Source: JAGOEX01 sp964630905
GTDB taxonomy: Bacteria > UBP6 > UBA1177
DNA length: 64,000 nt
NCBI GenBank assembly: GCA_964630905.1
Contig: CAZVWR010000012.1
Coordinates: forward strand, 13,343-77,342
Direction: 5' to 3'
The notes beneath the pieces were generated by a model that was given only the letters and a program-made list of their open reading frames with translations, did not search any database and was not told the origin of the DNA. The first letter of the stretch is position 1; the number at the start of each line of letters is the position of its first letter. Below are positions 27,822 to 36,888 of this stretch, one piece after another. The position numbers and the translations under genes are program-made.

Positions 27822-28672
27822 AGAAGTCTCCTTCCTGTAGTTTCAATAAAAATATCTTCGAGAGTTGATTCCATTGTGTGGATCGTTTCAACTGAACCTG
27901 ATTTTAAAATATCCTGAAACCGTTTGTTTTCATTAATATTTTCAAGAGAAAACGAGTCGCTTTTAAGGATGTTTTCCTCAACATACTCGATCCTTAAAGC
28001 TTTTTTTCCTTTCTTTATTTTCAGGTTTCGCGGTGAATCAATAAGTGATATTGAACCATCCACAATAAATGCAACTCTGTCACAAAGTTCTTCTGCTGTG
28101 TGCATATCATGGGTTGTCAGGAAAATTGTTTTACCCTCATCCTTTTTCATTTTTATTACATCTTTCATCTTTCTTGCATTTGCAGGATCAAGCCCCGAAG
28201 TCGGCTCATCAAGAAACAAAATCTCAGGGTTATGCATGATAGCCCTTAAAAAGTTAAGCCGCATCTTCATTCCTTTTGAATAAGCGGAAACAAAAGTGCC
28301 GCCATCTTTTTCAAGACCAAGCATCTCAAGCAGTTTCTGAGGATCTGTACATTCGGCAGAATAAAGCGAAGAAAAAAAGTTAAGATTCTCAAGAGCAGTG
28401 AACTTGCTGAAAAGATTGGGAAATTCAAAAGCAACACCGATCTTTTCAAAATATCTGCTGTCAAGACCGCTCAGTTCATTGCCTTCAACCTTTATGCTTC
28501 CACCGTAACCCGAAAGAATCTTTATCAGAACCTTCTGAGTTGTACTCTTTCCCGCACCACTTGGACCAAGAAAACCGAAAATCTCACCCCTTGACACGGA
28601 AAAATCTATCCCACGCACCACATCGGCATCTGAATCCGGATATCTGAACCTCAACCCCGCAACATCTATCAT
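27818..28672 (-). CDS. ABC transporter ATP-binding protein
   Basis: 284 residues. Walker A GPSGAGKSTT, signature AYSKGMKMRL, Walker B ILFLDEPTSGLD and switch His in LTTHDM are all present. It has a C-terminal extension after about residue 215, as in DrrA-type exporters. First gene of a three-gene exporter operon with the two permeases. It is divergent from the flavodoxin gene, with a 192-base gap holding repeat copy B. Confidence 0.94.
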   Translation of the reverse strand: MIDVAGLRFRYPDSDADVVRGIDFSVSRGEIFGFLGPSGAGKSTTQKVLIKILSGYGGSIKVEGNELSGLDSRYFEKIGVAFEFPNLFSKFTALENLNFFSSLYSAECTDPQKLLEMLGLEKDGGTFVSAYSKGMKMRLNFLRAIMHNPEILFLDEPTSGLDPANARKMKDVIKMKKDEGKTIFLTTHDMHTAEELCDRVAFIVDGSISLIDSPRNLKIKKGKKALRIEYVEENILKSDSFSLENINENKRFQDILKSGSVETIHTMESTLEDIFIETTGRRLL

Positions 28673-28771
28673 CGCATGTCCTCACTCCAAAAAACTAACT
28701 TTTCCAGATTATCTTTCTGCATTGAAAAGGCAATAATAATTAGAAGGCATCTGATCTCCTAAAAATAATAT

Positions 28772-28831
28772 AAACACAGGGTTTTCGTCAATTTCTCTAA
28801 TAAATTTGACATATTTTTTCATTGTTGCAAT
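28772..28831 (+). repeat. Dispersed 60-bp intergenic repeat, copy B
   Basis: Nearly identical to 20560-20619 (four differences). Includes TTGACA at 28806-28811 and ends 33 bases before the flavodoxin start codon, so it may act as that gene's promoter. Spacing to a -10 (TAAATA) is about 19, which is long. Confidence 0.85.
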
Positions 28832-28864
28832 AAATATTCGTGGTCTTTTGTAATGGAGGTAAAA

Positions 28865-29404
28865 ATGTCAGGAAACACTAAAACAGTTGTAATTTACAAA
28901 ACAAAGTACGGAAGTGCAAAACAGTATGCGCAGTGGATTGCTGAAGAGTTAAAGTGCGATCTTTTTGAGCACAGTTCTTTTTCATCTTCAAAATTTGATG
29001 AATACGATACGGTGATCTATGGCGGATCTCTTTATGCTGTCGGAATTTTAGGCATTTCACTCATAAAACAGAATTTTGACCGGCTCAGAAACAAAAAAGT
29101 GATCGTTTTCTCAGTCGGGGCATCTCCTGCACACGAAAAAGCGATGAACCACATTAAAGATCACAATTTTACCCCTGAAATGAAAGACAAAGTTAAATAC
29201 TTTCATCTTCGAGGTGCTTTTGATTATAACAAATTGAATCCATTACATAAATTCATGATGTGGCTCATGAAAAAGATGATAGAAAGAAAGAAACCCGAAA
29301 ACCGCACAAAAGACGAAACCGGACTCCTTGACAGTTTCTCTGAACCAACCGATTTCAAATCAAAAGAAAACATAATCCCGATAGTTGAGAGTGTTAGGAA
29401 ATAG
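28865..29404 (+). CDS. Flavodoxin-domain protein (HemG-like)
   Basis: 179 residues. The N-terminal YKTKYGSAKQYAQWIAEEL is the FMN phosphate loop of flavodoxins, and IYGGSLYAVGILG the second flavin loop. The length and loops resemble menaquinone-dependent protoporphyrinogen dehydrogenase (HemG) and related flavodoxins. A haem role is possible but not shown: no haem genes are adjacent. The start at 28865 uses GGAGG at 28855-28859; the ATG at 28853 overlaps that site and is not used. Confidence 0.75.
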   Translation: MSGNTKTVVIYKTKYGSAKQYAQWIAEELKCDLFEHSSFSSSKFDEYDTVIYGGSLYAVGILGISLIKQNFDRLRNKKVIVFSVGASPAHEKAMNHIKDHNFTPEMKDKVKYFHLRGAFDYNKLNPLHKFMMWLMKKMIERKKPENRTKDETGLLDSFSEPTDFKSKENIIPIVESVRK

Positions 29405-29416
29405 ATTCTTTCTTTA

Positions 29417-29683
29417 TCAATCTTTCTGGACAGATCCGGTTTTTTTCAGCATCACTTCTTCGGTCATGATTTTTATAAATTTATCGGGTTCTTCAAATAT
29501 CGGGCTGTGAGCGGATTTCTCAAATGTGTAGAAACCTTTCAGCGGCGCTTTAATGTTTCTGTAATATTCTTTTGCTAATGAATAGTTGACTGTGAGATCA
29601 TGAACACCGTGAAAAAAATAGATCGGGACATCAATTTCTTTGACTGTTTCTCTTAGGTCGGTGAAAATATTACTGAGAATCAA
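29417..29683 (-). pseudogene. C-terminal fragment of an alpha/beta hydrolase
   Basis: An 88-residue frame matching only the last third of an alpha/beta hydrolase. It contains the strand and acid region VPIYFFHGVHDLTVNYSLA (Asp of the triad) and EKSAHSPIFEEP (His of the triad). The nucleophile half is absent and upstream sequence is directly the Fic gene, whose stop overlaps it by four bases. It looks like a remnant cut off when the Fic/defence block arrived. It could still be translated by coupling to Fic. Confidence 0.7.
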
Positions 29684-30981
29684 CGACTTATTCTTGTTTC
29701 AAGGTCGGATGGTGATATGAATGCGAAGCTTTTTCCCTGCTTGATCTTTATTATGAGTTTATATTTGTCTGCCATATTAAGAAGGTCTTGTCTTGCTGTC
29801 TGATAGACGACATTGTGAGTGTTCATATATTCTCTGATGGTGAATATGGTTCCGGGTGATTTAAGGGCGGTTTTCAGGAATGCGAGCTGTCTTAAATTCA
29901 AAAGATTTGCATAGGGGGTGTCCCTTAACATTTTTTCCGCTGACTCAACTTCTTTCATTTTTCTCTTAATGTAACTGTCGAGTTCATCAATTGATCTGCG
30001 GATGGTTTTTAACTGATGGTCAATGAAATATGTCAGATCAAATTCGTCAGTTTCGGTATAAAGAAATGACATCGCATATTTCACAGGGGCATTTCTTAAA
30101 ATCCTTGATATCGAGATAAACTCTGTTATCCAGTATCCTTTTTTCAGCATGTACCAGTAAAACAGAGCTCTTGCAGTTCTTCCGTTGCCGTCAACGAACG
30201 GGTGGATATATGAAAGAAGAAAATGGATAATTACCGCCTTGATAACAGGATGAATGAAAATTTTAGTGTCATCTTCATTTGCAAATTGGCACAGTTCATT
30301 GATCCTGTGCTCTATTTCTGAAAATTCAGGAGGGGTGAATATCACTTCATTGTCATAAGTCATAACATGAATATCATCAGATTCATTCCTGAAAACACCT
30401 GATTTTTCCTGATTATCAAGCGTATTTTTTGATATTATACTGTGAATTTCCTTTATCAGTTCAGGAGAAAGAGCTTCTTCTTTAACACTCCTGACAAAAT
30501 TTATTGCTTCGTAATTGTTCAATATCATCTGCTCGCTCTTATTTTTGGGAGCACGGTTTTCACGGATCATTTTTTTTGCAATATCTCTGGTTGTAGTAGC
30601 CCCTTCAAGTTGACTGGAAGTGATAGATTCCTCCATTATCGAACTGAGAAGGTAGTAATCTTTTGCACGAGGATTCTGTATTGACTTTTCAGTTGAACAG
30701 TTTCCACTGGAAAATTGATCAAAAAAATGAACCGTTTCTAAAAATTCATCTGTCATCACAAATCTTAAAAAAGTACCGTCAACAGATTTAATATGCAGAT
30801 GTTTATAGTTGTTTCTTCTTTTCTGTTTGATCATAGCCCACCATGTTCTGTGATCTGGAATACCTTCAGGAAGCTCCGAAAATCTCAGCTTGTCCCAGTG
30901 CTTATAAGTTCCATCATCCTGAATAACAGAGCCATCCGTTATTATTTTGCTTACATCAGGCGGATTAGCCGGCTTTTTCAT
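29680..30981 (-). CDS. Fic-domain protein (predicted AMP transferase) with C-terminal winged helix
   Basis: 433 residues. Fic motif HPFVDGNGRTAR starts at His260, with all catalytic residues present. An N-terminal inhibitory helix SSQLEG fits the (S/T)xxxE(G/N) self-inhibition motif of class II Fic proteins. The C-terminal region (REYMNTHNVVYQTARQDLLNM) is a winged helix. Family members usually transfer AMP from ATP to protein hydroxyls. The target here is unknown; self-regulation or a toxin-like defence role are both possible. Strong GGGAGG site. Divergent from the type IIG operon. Confidence 0.92.
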   Translation of the reverse strand: MKKPANPPDVSKIITDGSVIQDDGTYKHWDKLRFSELPEGIPDHRTWWAMIKQKRRNNYKHLHIKSVDGTFLRFVMTDEFLETVHFFDQFSSGNCSTEKSIQNPRAKDYYLLSSIMEESITSSQLEGATTTRDIAKKMIRENRAPKNKSEQMILNNYEAINFVRSVKEEALSPELIKEIHSIISKNTLDNQEKSGVFRNESDDIHVMTYDNEVIFTPPEFSEIEHRINELCQFANEDDTKIFIHPVIKAVIIHFLLSYIHPFVDGNGRTARALFYWYMLKKGYWITEFISISRILRNAPVKYAMSFLYTETDEFDLTYFIDHQLKTIRRSIDELDSYIKRKMKEVESAEKMLRDTPYANLLNLRQLAFLKTALKSPGTIFTIREYMNTHNVVYQTARQDLLNMADKYKLIIKIKQGKSFAFISPSDLETRISR

Positions 30982-31028
30982 GTTCTTACCTCCCTGAAAA
31001 CATTCACAAATATCATTTTATTCATAAA

Positions 31029-31143
31029 CTACTAAAAATCAATAAATTAGTAGATAACTGTAAAATTAAATATAATTAGTAAATTGTGAAATTTTAGAAG
31101 TTCAAAATCTTGATATGAATTCCGGTTTAGAATATATTCCGGT
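31029..31143. promoter_or_regulatory. Repeated elements in the divergent Fic / type IIG promoter region
   Basis: A 7-bp inverted repeat CTACTAA (31029-31035) / TTAGTAG (31047-31053) lies nearer Fic, with a further TTAGTA at 31077-31082. Two direct ATTCCGGT copies (31119-31126 and 31136-31143, 17 bases apart) lie nearer the type IIG gene. Candidate binding sites, for example for the Fic winged helix; no -10/-35 pair is convincing. Confidence 0.4.
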
Positions 31144-31177
31144 ATTAGTTCCTTAAATTTAGTTTAGGTTGCGCAAA

Positions 31178-34100
31178 ATGAACTCAAAAAGAATTAAAAA
31201 CCCGAAAAAATCGCTAAATCCTGCATTCAGAAAGCTTAAACCCCACAGATCAGATATTGAGAAATTCAAGGGCGATCTTTCCTATCTGCTTGATAACATT
31301 AATGAAAAAGAATCCGAAGAGTTTAACAAGAACTTGGTTGCCGGTTTTTTAAAGAAAAGTCGTTTTGAAGGGAATCACTTTATAAACACGAAAGACCGCA
31401 ACGATCTTGTAATTCATAACGGAAAAGATTCTAAAAGTTCTGTCGGAGTGATAATAGAAGCTAAAAAACCTTCAAATGTTTCTGAAATGATAAAAGTTGA
31501 AAATATCAATGGAAAAGCTTTTCAGGAACTGCTTCTTTACTATTTTAGAGAAAGGATAAGTGCAAAGAACACGGATCTGAAATATTTAATAGCGACCAAT
31601 ATTTATGAATGGTTTATATTTGATGCACATGTTTTTGAAAAGTATTTCGGATCTAATTCCAAACTTGTGAAACAGTTCCTGGATTTTGAAAATAAAACTT
31701 CTTCCGGAAATAAGACGGACTTTTTTTACAAAGAAATTGCAGCTCCTGCAATTGAAGCGGTAAAACAGGAAATTGAATTCACATATTTTGATATTCGCAA
31801 CTATGAAGAATTTTTAAGAAACGCTGACAAATCAGACGATAATTCACTGATTTCTTTATTAAAATTGTTTTCACCTGAACATCTTTTAAAGCTTCCGTTC
31901 CAAAATGACAGCAACAGTCTTGACAAGCGGTTTTACGGCGAACTGCTGCACATAATCGGTTTAACTGAAATCAAGGAAGGAAGCAAAAAACTGATTGAGC
32001 GGAATAAGTCAGGCGAAAGGAATACGGGATCAATTCTTGAAGATGCTATCATCCAACTGGACAGTCTTGACAAGTTAAGCCGTCTGGAAAGACCGAATCA
32101 GTTTGGAAGCACAACGCAGGAAAGACTTTTCAATATAGCTCTTGAGCTTACCATAACCTGGATAAACCGTATTCTGTTTTTGAAATTACTCGAAGCCCAG
32201 CTTATCACCTATCACAAAGGAGATAAGTCTTATTCATTTCTAAATATTGAAAAAATAAAGAGTTATGACGATCTGAACAGTTTGTTTTTTCAGGTACTTG
32301 CACGAAAGTATGATGAGCGGAACGAAGATGTAAGAAAAGCATTTGAAAAAGTGCCTTATCTGAACAGTTCACTTTTTGAGCCGACCGATCTTGAACATGC
32401 GACATTGTTTATAAGCAATTTGAGAGATGACAAGACTATTCCGCTTTTTTCACAAACTGTGCTGAAGGATTTGCAGGGAAAGAAGAAAAAGGGTGATATC
32501 TCCACAATTGAATATGTTTTTGAATTTTTAAATGCTTATGATTTCAGCAGTGAAGGTTCAGAAGAAATTCAGGAAGATAATAAAACATTGATAAACGCAT
32601 CCGTTCTCGGATTGATCTTTGAAAAAATAAACGGTTACAAAGACGGATCTTTTTTTACACCCGGGTTCATTACAATGTATATGTGCCGTGAAACAATAAG
32701 AAAAGCTGTTGTGCAGAAATTCAATGAAATTAAAAACTGGAAATGTGAAAGCATTTCTGAACTTTACGATAAAATTGAAGATCGAAAAGAAGCAAATGCC
32801 ATCGTGAACAGTATAAAAATATGTGATCCTGCTGTCGGTTCAGGCCATTTTCTTGTTTCGGCACTGAATGAAATCATCGCTGTGAAAAACGACCTTAAAA
32901 TTTTGCAGGACCGTCAAGGCAGAAGGTTGAAGGAATATAATATTGAAGTAGTCAATGATGAATTGATTGTGACAGATGAAGAAGATGAATTGTTTGAATA
33001 TAATCCGACATATAAAGAGAGCCAGCGGATTCAGGAAACTCTTTTCCACGAAAAACAGACAATTATTGAAAACTGCCTTTTCGGTGTGGATATAAACCCC
33101 AATTCAGTGAAAATCTGCCGACTCAGGTTATGGATTGAGTTGCTGAAAAATGCTTACTATAAAAATGCCACAGAACTCGAAACACTCCCCAACATTGATA
33201 TTAATATTAAGTGCGGCAATTCGCTTATAAGCAGATATGCCATTGATGCCGACATTAAAGATGCCTTGAAAAAGAGTAAGTACGGGGTTGATTCATATAG
33301 AGTTGCTGTAATGTCATACAGGAATGCTGATAATAAAGAGCAGAAAAGAGCAATGGAAAAGCTCATAAACGAAATAAAGAATGATTTTGAAAGCAAAATT
33401 CTTATCAACGACAAAAGGAACATCAAACTTAATAAGCTGAAAAATGAAATGCTCGGACTGACTGGACAGGAGCGGCTTTTCGGAATGACAAAAACTGAAA
33501 AGATAATGTGGGACAAAAAAGTTCAAACAATCGGGGCAGAAATAGAGAAACTGGAACGCGAAATTGAAGAAATCAGAAATAACAGAATGTATGAAAATGC
33601 CTTTGAATGGCGTTTTGAATTTCCTGAAGTTCTTAATAATAATGGAGAATTTACTGGTTTTGATGTTGTTATCGGAAATCCGCCCTACATTAGACAGGAA
33701 GAAATTTCCAATATGAAAAGTTATTTAAGAAACACATATCAGGTGTTTGATTCTATTGCAGATATTTATGTTTATTTTATAGAAAGGGGAGCAAGTATTC
33801 TCAAGAAAAACGGCACATTTATTTATATTCTTCCAAATAAATGGATGCGCGCAAAATACGGCAATGCATTGAGAAACTGGGTGAAGCAGTTTGATATTGA
33901 ATTTATTATCGATTTCGGTGATCTGCCTGTTTTTGAAGAAGCCACAACTTATCCATGTATCTGGTCATTTAATAAAAAACCGCCAGTTTCAAACCATTTT
34001 GCAGTTTCAATAATTGATACACTTGATTATTCTGAAAGTTTAGAAAAGTATGTTTCAGAAAAATCTATTTCTGTTGACATTAATCTTCTTAATGAAAAAG

Positions 34101-34990
34101 GGTGGAATCTTGTGGATGACAGAATTCAGAATCTTATGCAGAAAATAAGATCAAAAGGAAAGCCTCTTGGAGAATATGTAAAAAAAGGAATTTTTTATGG
34201 AATTAAAACTGCACTAAATGAGGCATTTGTCATTGACACCGCAAAAAAGGAAAAGCTCATTGCAGAAGATCCTAAAAGTGCCGAAGTTATAAAACCGTAT
34301 TTGTTGGGCAAGGATATCAAAAAATATCAGACTCCCGAAAGTGATAAGTGGCTGATTCTATTTCCCAAAGGATTCACAATAAAAAACAGCGGAAATGCTT
34401 TTGCCATACATGAACCGCCGCCAAGATATGGTGATATGCCTGACTCTGACGCATGGCAGTGGATAAGAAATAATTATCCTGCAATTGCAAAACATCTGAT
34501 CAAATTCAAAGACAAAGCTCAGAAACGCACAGACAAAGGCGATTTCTGGTGGGAACTCAGAGCATGTGATTATTACAGCGAATTTGAAAAGCCGAAAATT
34601 ATGCTTCCTGACATTGCTTTAAGATGTGAAGCATTAATTGACAATTCCGGGTTTTATTGTGCTAACACTGCTTATGTGATTCCAAACCTTGACGAGTTTC
34701 ATCTTGGAATTTTAAACTCAAAACTAGTCTATTTCTTTTATTCAAATCTGACTCAGACAATAAGAGGCGGGTATTTCAGGTTTATCAGACAATATCTTGA
34801 ACAAATTCCAATTGTTGAAGTTAATAAAAATAAAGAAACGGAAATCGAGCAAATCGTGAAAAAAATAGTGTCGGAAAAAAGAAAAAATCCACAAACAGAC
34901 ACAACTTACCTCGAAAAAGAAATTGATCATCTTGTTTATGAAATGTACGGACTTAATAAAGAAGAAATCAGGATAGTAGAGGGTGAATAA
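31178..34990 (+). CDS. Type IIG restriction-modification enzyme (Eco57I-like, single chain)
   Basis: 1270 residues combining cutting, N6-adenine methylation and target recognition. N-terminal nuclease: DLVIH (Asp76) and IIEAKK (Glu94, Lys96) fit a PD-(D/E)xK site. Methylase: SAM motif DPAVGSGH at 550-557 and catalytic NPPY at 834-837. The specificity-type domain lies near the end (FYGIKTALNEAFVID onward, about 1005-1240). The N-terminus resembles a family often annotated as Eco57I methylase with DUF7149. ATG 31178 is chosen over TTG 31169 (AGG nine bases upstream). The stop overlaps the next start by one base, linking it to the KAP gene. Target site unknown. Confidence 0.88.
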   Translation: MNSKRIKNPKKSLNPAFRKLKPHRSDIEKFKGDLSYLLDNINEKESEEFNKNLVAGFLKKSRFEGNHFINTKDRNDLVIHNGKDSKSSVGVIIEAKKPSNVSEMIKVENINGKAFQELLLYYFRERISAKNTDLKYLIATNIYEWFIFDAHVFEKYFGSNSKLVKQFLDFENKTSSGNKTDFFYKEIAAPAIEAVKQEIEFTYFDIRNYEEFLRNADKSDDNSLISLLKLFSPEHLLKLPFQNDSNSLDKRFYGELLHIIGLTEIKEGSKKLIERNKSGERNTGSILEDAIIQLDSLDKLSRLERPNQFGSTTQERLFNIALELTITWINRILFLKLLEAQLITYHKGDKSYSFLNIEKIKSYDDLNSLFFQVLARKYDERNEDVRKAFEKVPYLNSSLFEPTDLEHATLFISNLRDDKTIPLFSQTVLKDLQGKKKKGDISTIEYVFEFLNAYDFSSEGSEEIQEDNKTLINASVLGLIFEKINGYKDGSFFTPGFITMYMCRETIRKAVVQKFNEIKNWKCESISELYDKIEDRKEANAIVNSIKICDPAVGSGHFLVSALNEIIAVKNDLKILQDRQGRRLKEYNIEVVNDELIVTDEEDELFEYNPTYKESQRIQETLFHEKQTIIENCLFGVDINPNSVKICRLRLWIELLKNAYYKNATELETLPNIDINIKCGNSLISRYAIDADIKDALKKSKYGVDSYRVAVMSYRNADNKEQKRAMEKLINEIKNDFESKILINDKRNIKLNKLKNEMLGLTGQERLFGMTKTEKIMWDKKVQTIGAEIEKLEREIEEIRNNRMYENAFEWRFEFPEVLNNNGEFTGFDVVIGNPPYIRQEEISNMKSYLRNTYQVFDSIADIYVYFIERGASILKKNGTFIYILPNKWMRAKYGNALRNWVKQFDIEFIIDFGDLPVFEEATTYPCIWSFNKKPPVSNHFAVSIIDTLDYSESLEKYVSEKSISVDINLLNEKGWNLVDDRIQNLMQKIRSKGKPLGEYVKKGIFYGIKTALNEAFVIDTAKKEKLIAEDPKSAEVIKPYLLGKDIKKYQTPESDKWLILFPKGFTIKNSGNAFAIHEPPPRYGDMPDSDAWQWIRNNYPAIAKHLIKFKDKAQKRTDKGDFWWELRACDYYSEFEKPKIMLPDIALRCEALIDNSGFYCANTAYVIPNLDEFHLGILNSKLVYFFYSNLTQTIRGGYFRFIRQYLEQIPIVEVNKNKETEIEQIVKKIVSEKRKNPQTDTTYLEKEIDHLVYEMYGLNKEEIRIVEGE

Positions 34991-36885
34991 TGGAAAGATT
35001 CAACGACAACATTAGAGAATACCTAAAGAAATACATTCTGGAAGATGTTCATTCTTCCGCAATTATGCTAACAGGTCAGTGGGGTTGTGGAAAAACACAT
35101 TTTGTTAAGGATTTTATAGAAAACTTCAGCAAAGTTGATAAAAAAACAAGGGGTGTCGACGCAAAGATAATAAAAAATAAAAAATTGATATATGTGCCTT
35201 TGAATGGAGTTTCTTCAAAAGATGAGATTGACAGAAAACTTCTTATTTCGTATCTTTTTTCTGAAAATAAAGCCGAATATGCTGGGTTTGCAAGTCATTT
35301 AATACAAGGATATATGGAATTTAAGCAAGTTCCTGTGAAAGCTTTACAACAAATTTCTAAAAGCTTGGCTAAATTAACATTTGATAGATTGTCAAAAATT
35401 GGTAAAGACAATGTGTTTTTCTTTGACGATCTTGAACGATGTAAAATAGAGCCGCAAGAAATAATGGGCTATATAAATGATTTTATTGAACATTCCCAAT
35501 CAGGTGTCGTAATTATTTGTGACGACAGCAAATTGGAAAAAGACTATAAAATAATAAAGGAAAAGTGTGTTAGCAGGGAATTTGAAATAGTTACAGATAT
35601 AGAATCCGCGTTTGATTCCTTTATTAAGAGGGATGTTTCAAGTTATGATAAGTTTCTGGAAAATGAAAAGAATCAATTAATTGAAATATTTGATAAATGT
35701 GATCATAAAAATCTTAGAACTTTAAAAAATATAATATTCGATTTTAGAAAATTCTGTGATGAAATAAAAACAATTCATAAAGATGGTGTCGAAAAAATTC
35801 CAGAGAACAAAAGAAAAATATTGCAAAACAACTACTTTATGCTGTCTTTCGGGCTATTTTCTGGAATAATTGATAAAAATGACATAAATGAGAAAGTCTT
35901 ATTTGATGAAACCTCAGTTTCAATTGCAAGTTCAAGATTAAATAAAAACGGCAAAGAAAATAATAGTAAAGAAGGATACTTGATGGATCTTTATTGGAAT
36001 TTAGAAGGAGTAAAGAAGGATGACAGGTTCTTATCTTATATTTTGTGGGAAGATTGGTTTAAAAGAGGTTACTTTTATAAAGAAAACATTGAATCTTTTA
36101 TTGCTTCATCATCGTTTGTTTTTGAAGAAGAAAAGAGTGATCCATCCTGGTATAAACTTTGGTATTGGAGAGATTTAAAAGATGACGAAATAGATAGTGT
36201 TTATAAAGAAGTTTTAAAAGATTTGGAAGATGGAAAATACCTCTTTGCTCCTCATGTTCTACATACATCGGGGATTCTTTTTGCAAGTTCAAAAAGAGGG
36301 CTTATAAAAGAAAGTATTACGGAATTAAAAGACAAAATGGCAGAATATATCAGAAAAAACGGTGAAAGATTTGAGTATATTTTACCAATAAGTTTTATGA
36401 TGGAAAATGAAGCTTGGGGTGGGCTAGGATATGCTTCAAAAGATACTGAAGAGTTCAAAGAAATAAAAAAAATAATATACGAACAGCTCGTTATGGTTGC
36501 TGATAAAGAAGCAAGAAAGTGGGTTCCTGAATTGTTTAAGATCTTTGAGAAAAATCCTCAAGAATTGTATAAAAAACTGATCATTGATGAGGAAAGAAAA
36601 GGTTATGCAAGAATTCCAATATTTAAAAAAGACGATGTGGAAAAAGTGTTTAAAATTGTTTTGGGAAGTAAAAGTAACGATAAAAATGCAATATTCCATT
36701 CCTTAGAAGAAAGAATAAAAATGTTTAATGGAAACCCTGAATTTGAAGAAGAGAGAATGTTTTACAAAGAATTAATGAATAAAGTTAGTTCATATATTAA
36801 TGAAAACAAAGGAAAAGTTAGTGCTTGTGTTTTGGATCAGATATGTGGGAGTGAAATAAAAAAGATATTAAGGAATGAGAGATAA
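34990..36885 (+). CDS. KAP-family-like P-loop NTPase
   Basis: 631 residues. Walker A GQWGCGKT at 29-36 and Walker B VFFFDDLERCK (Asp146, Asp147) carry the hhhhDDLER form typical of KAP NTPases, a STAND-related group often seen in defence loci. Unlike many KAP proteins, I see no TM helices here; the next gene supplies one. The C-terminal 400 residues are helical, Lys/Glu-rich and unrecognised, perhaps a sensor. Translationally coupled to the type IIG gene (one-base overlap). Visibly more A+T-rich than the housekeeping genes. Confidence 0.75.
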   Translation: MERFNDNIREYLKKYILEDVHSSAIMLTGQWGCGKTHFVKDFIENFSKVDKKTRGVDAKIIKNKKLIYVPLNGVSSKDEIDRKLLISYLFSENKAEYAGFASHLIQGYMEFKQVPVKALQQISKSLAKLTFDRLSKIGKDNVFFFDDLERCKIEPQEIMGYINDFIEHSQSGVVIICDDSKLEKDYKIIKEKCVSREFEIVTDIESAFDSFIKRDVSSYDKFLENEKNQLIEIFDKCDHKNLRTLKNIIFDFRKFCDEIKTIHKDGVEKIPENKRKILQNNYFMLSFGLFSGIIDKNDINEKVLFDETSVSIASSRLNKNGKENNSKEGYLMDLYWNLEGVKKDDRFLSYILWEDWFKRGYFYKENIESFIASSSFVFEEEKSDPSWYKLWYWRDLKDDEIDSVYKEVLKDLEDGKYLFAPHVLHTSGILFASSKRGLIKESITELKDKMAEYIRKNGERFEYILPISFMMENEAWGGLGYASKDTEEFKEIKKIIYEQLVMVADKEARKWVPELFKIFEKNPQELYKKLIIDEERKGYARIPIFKKDDVEKVFKIVLGSKSNDKNAIFHSLEERIKMFNGNPEFEEERMFYKELMNKVSSYINENKGKVSACVLDQICGSEIKKILRNER

Positions 36886-36888
36886 TTA

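Noticed and set aside
29680..30981. Fic/antitoxin (FicT-FicA) two-gene toxin-antitoxin pair
   Set aside because: The inhibitory SxxxEG helix is inside the Fic protein itself, and the adjacent small frame is a hydrolase remnant, not an antitoxin.
31178..34990. BREX PglX-type methylase
   Set aside because: No pglZ, brxC, brxL or pglW neighbours; the N-terminal PD-(D/E)xK-like site and single-chain layout fit type IIG better.
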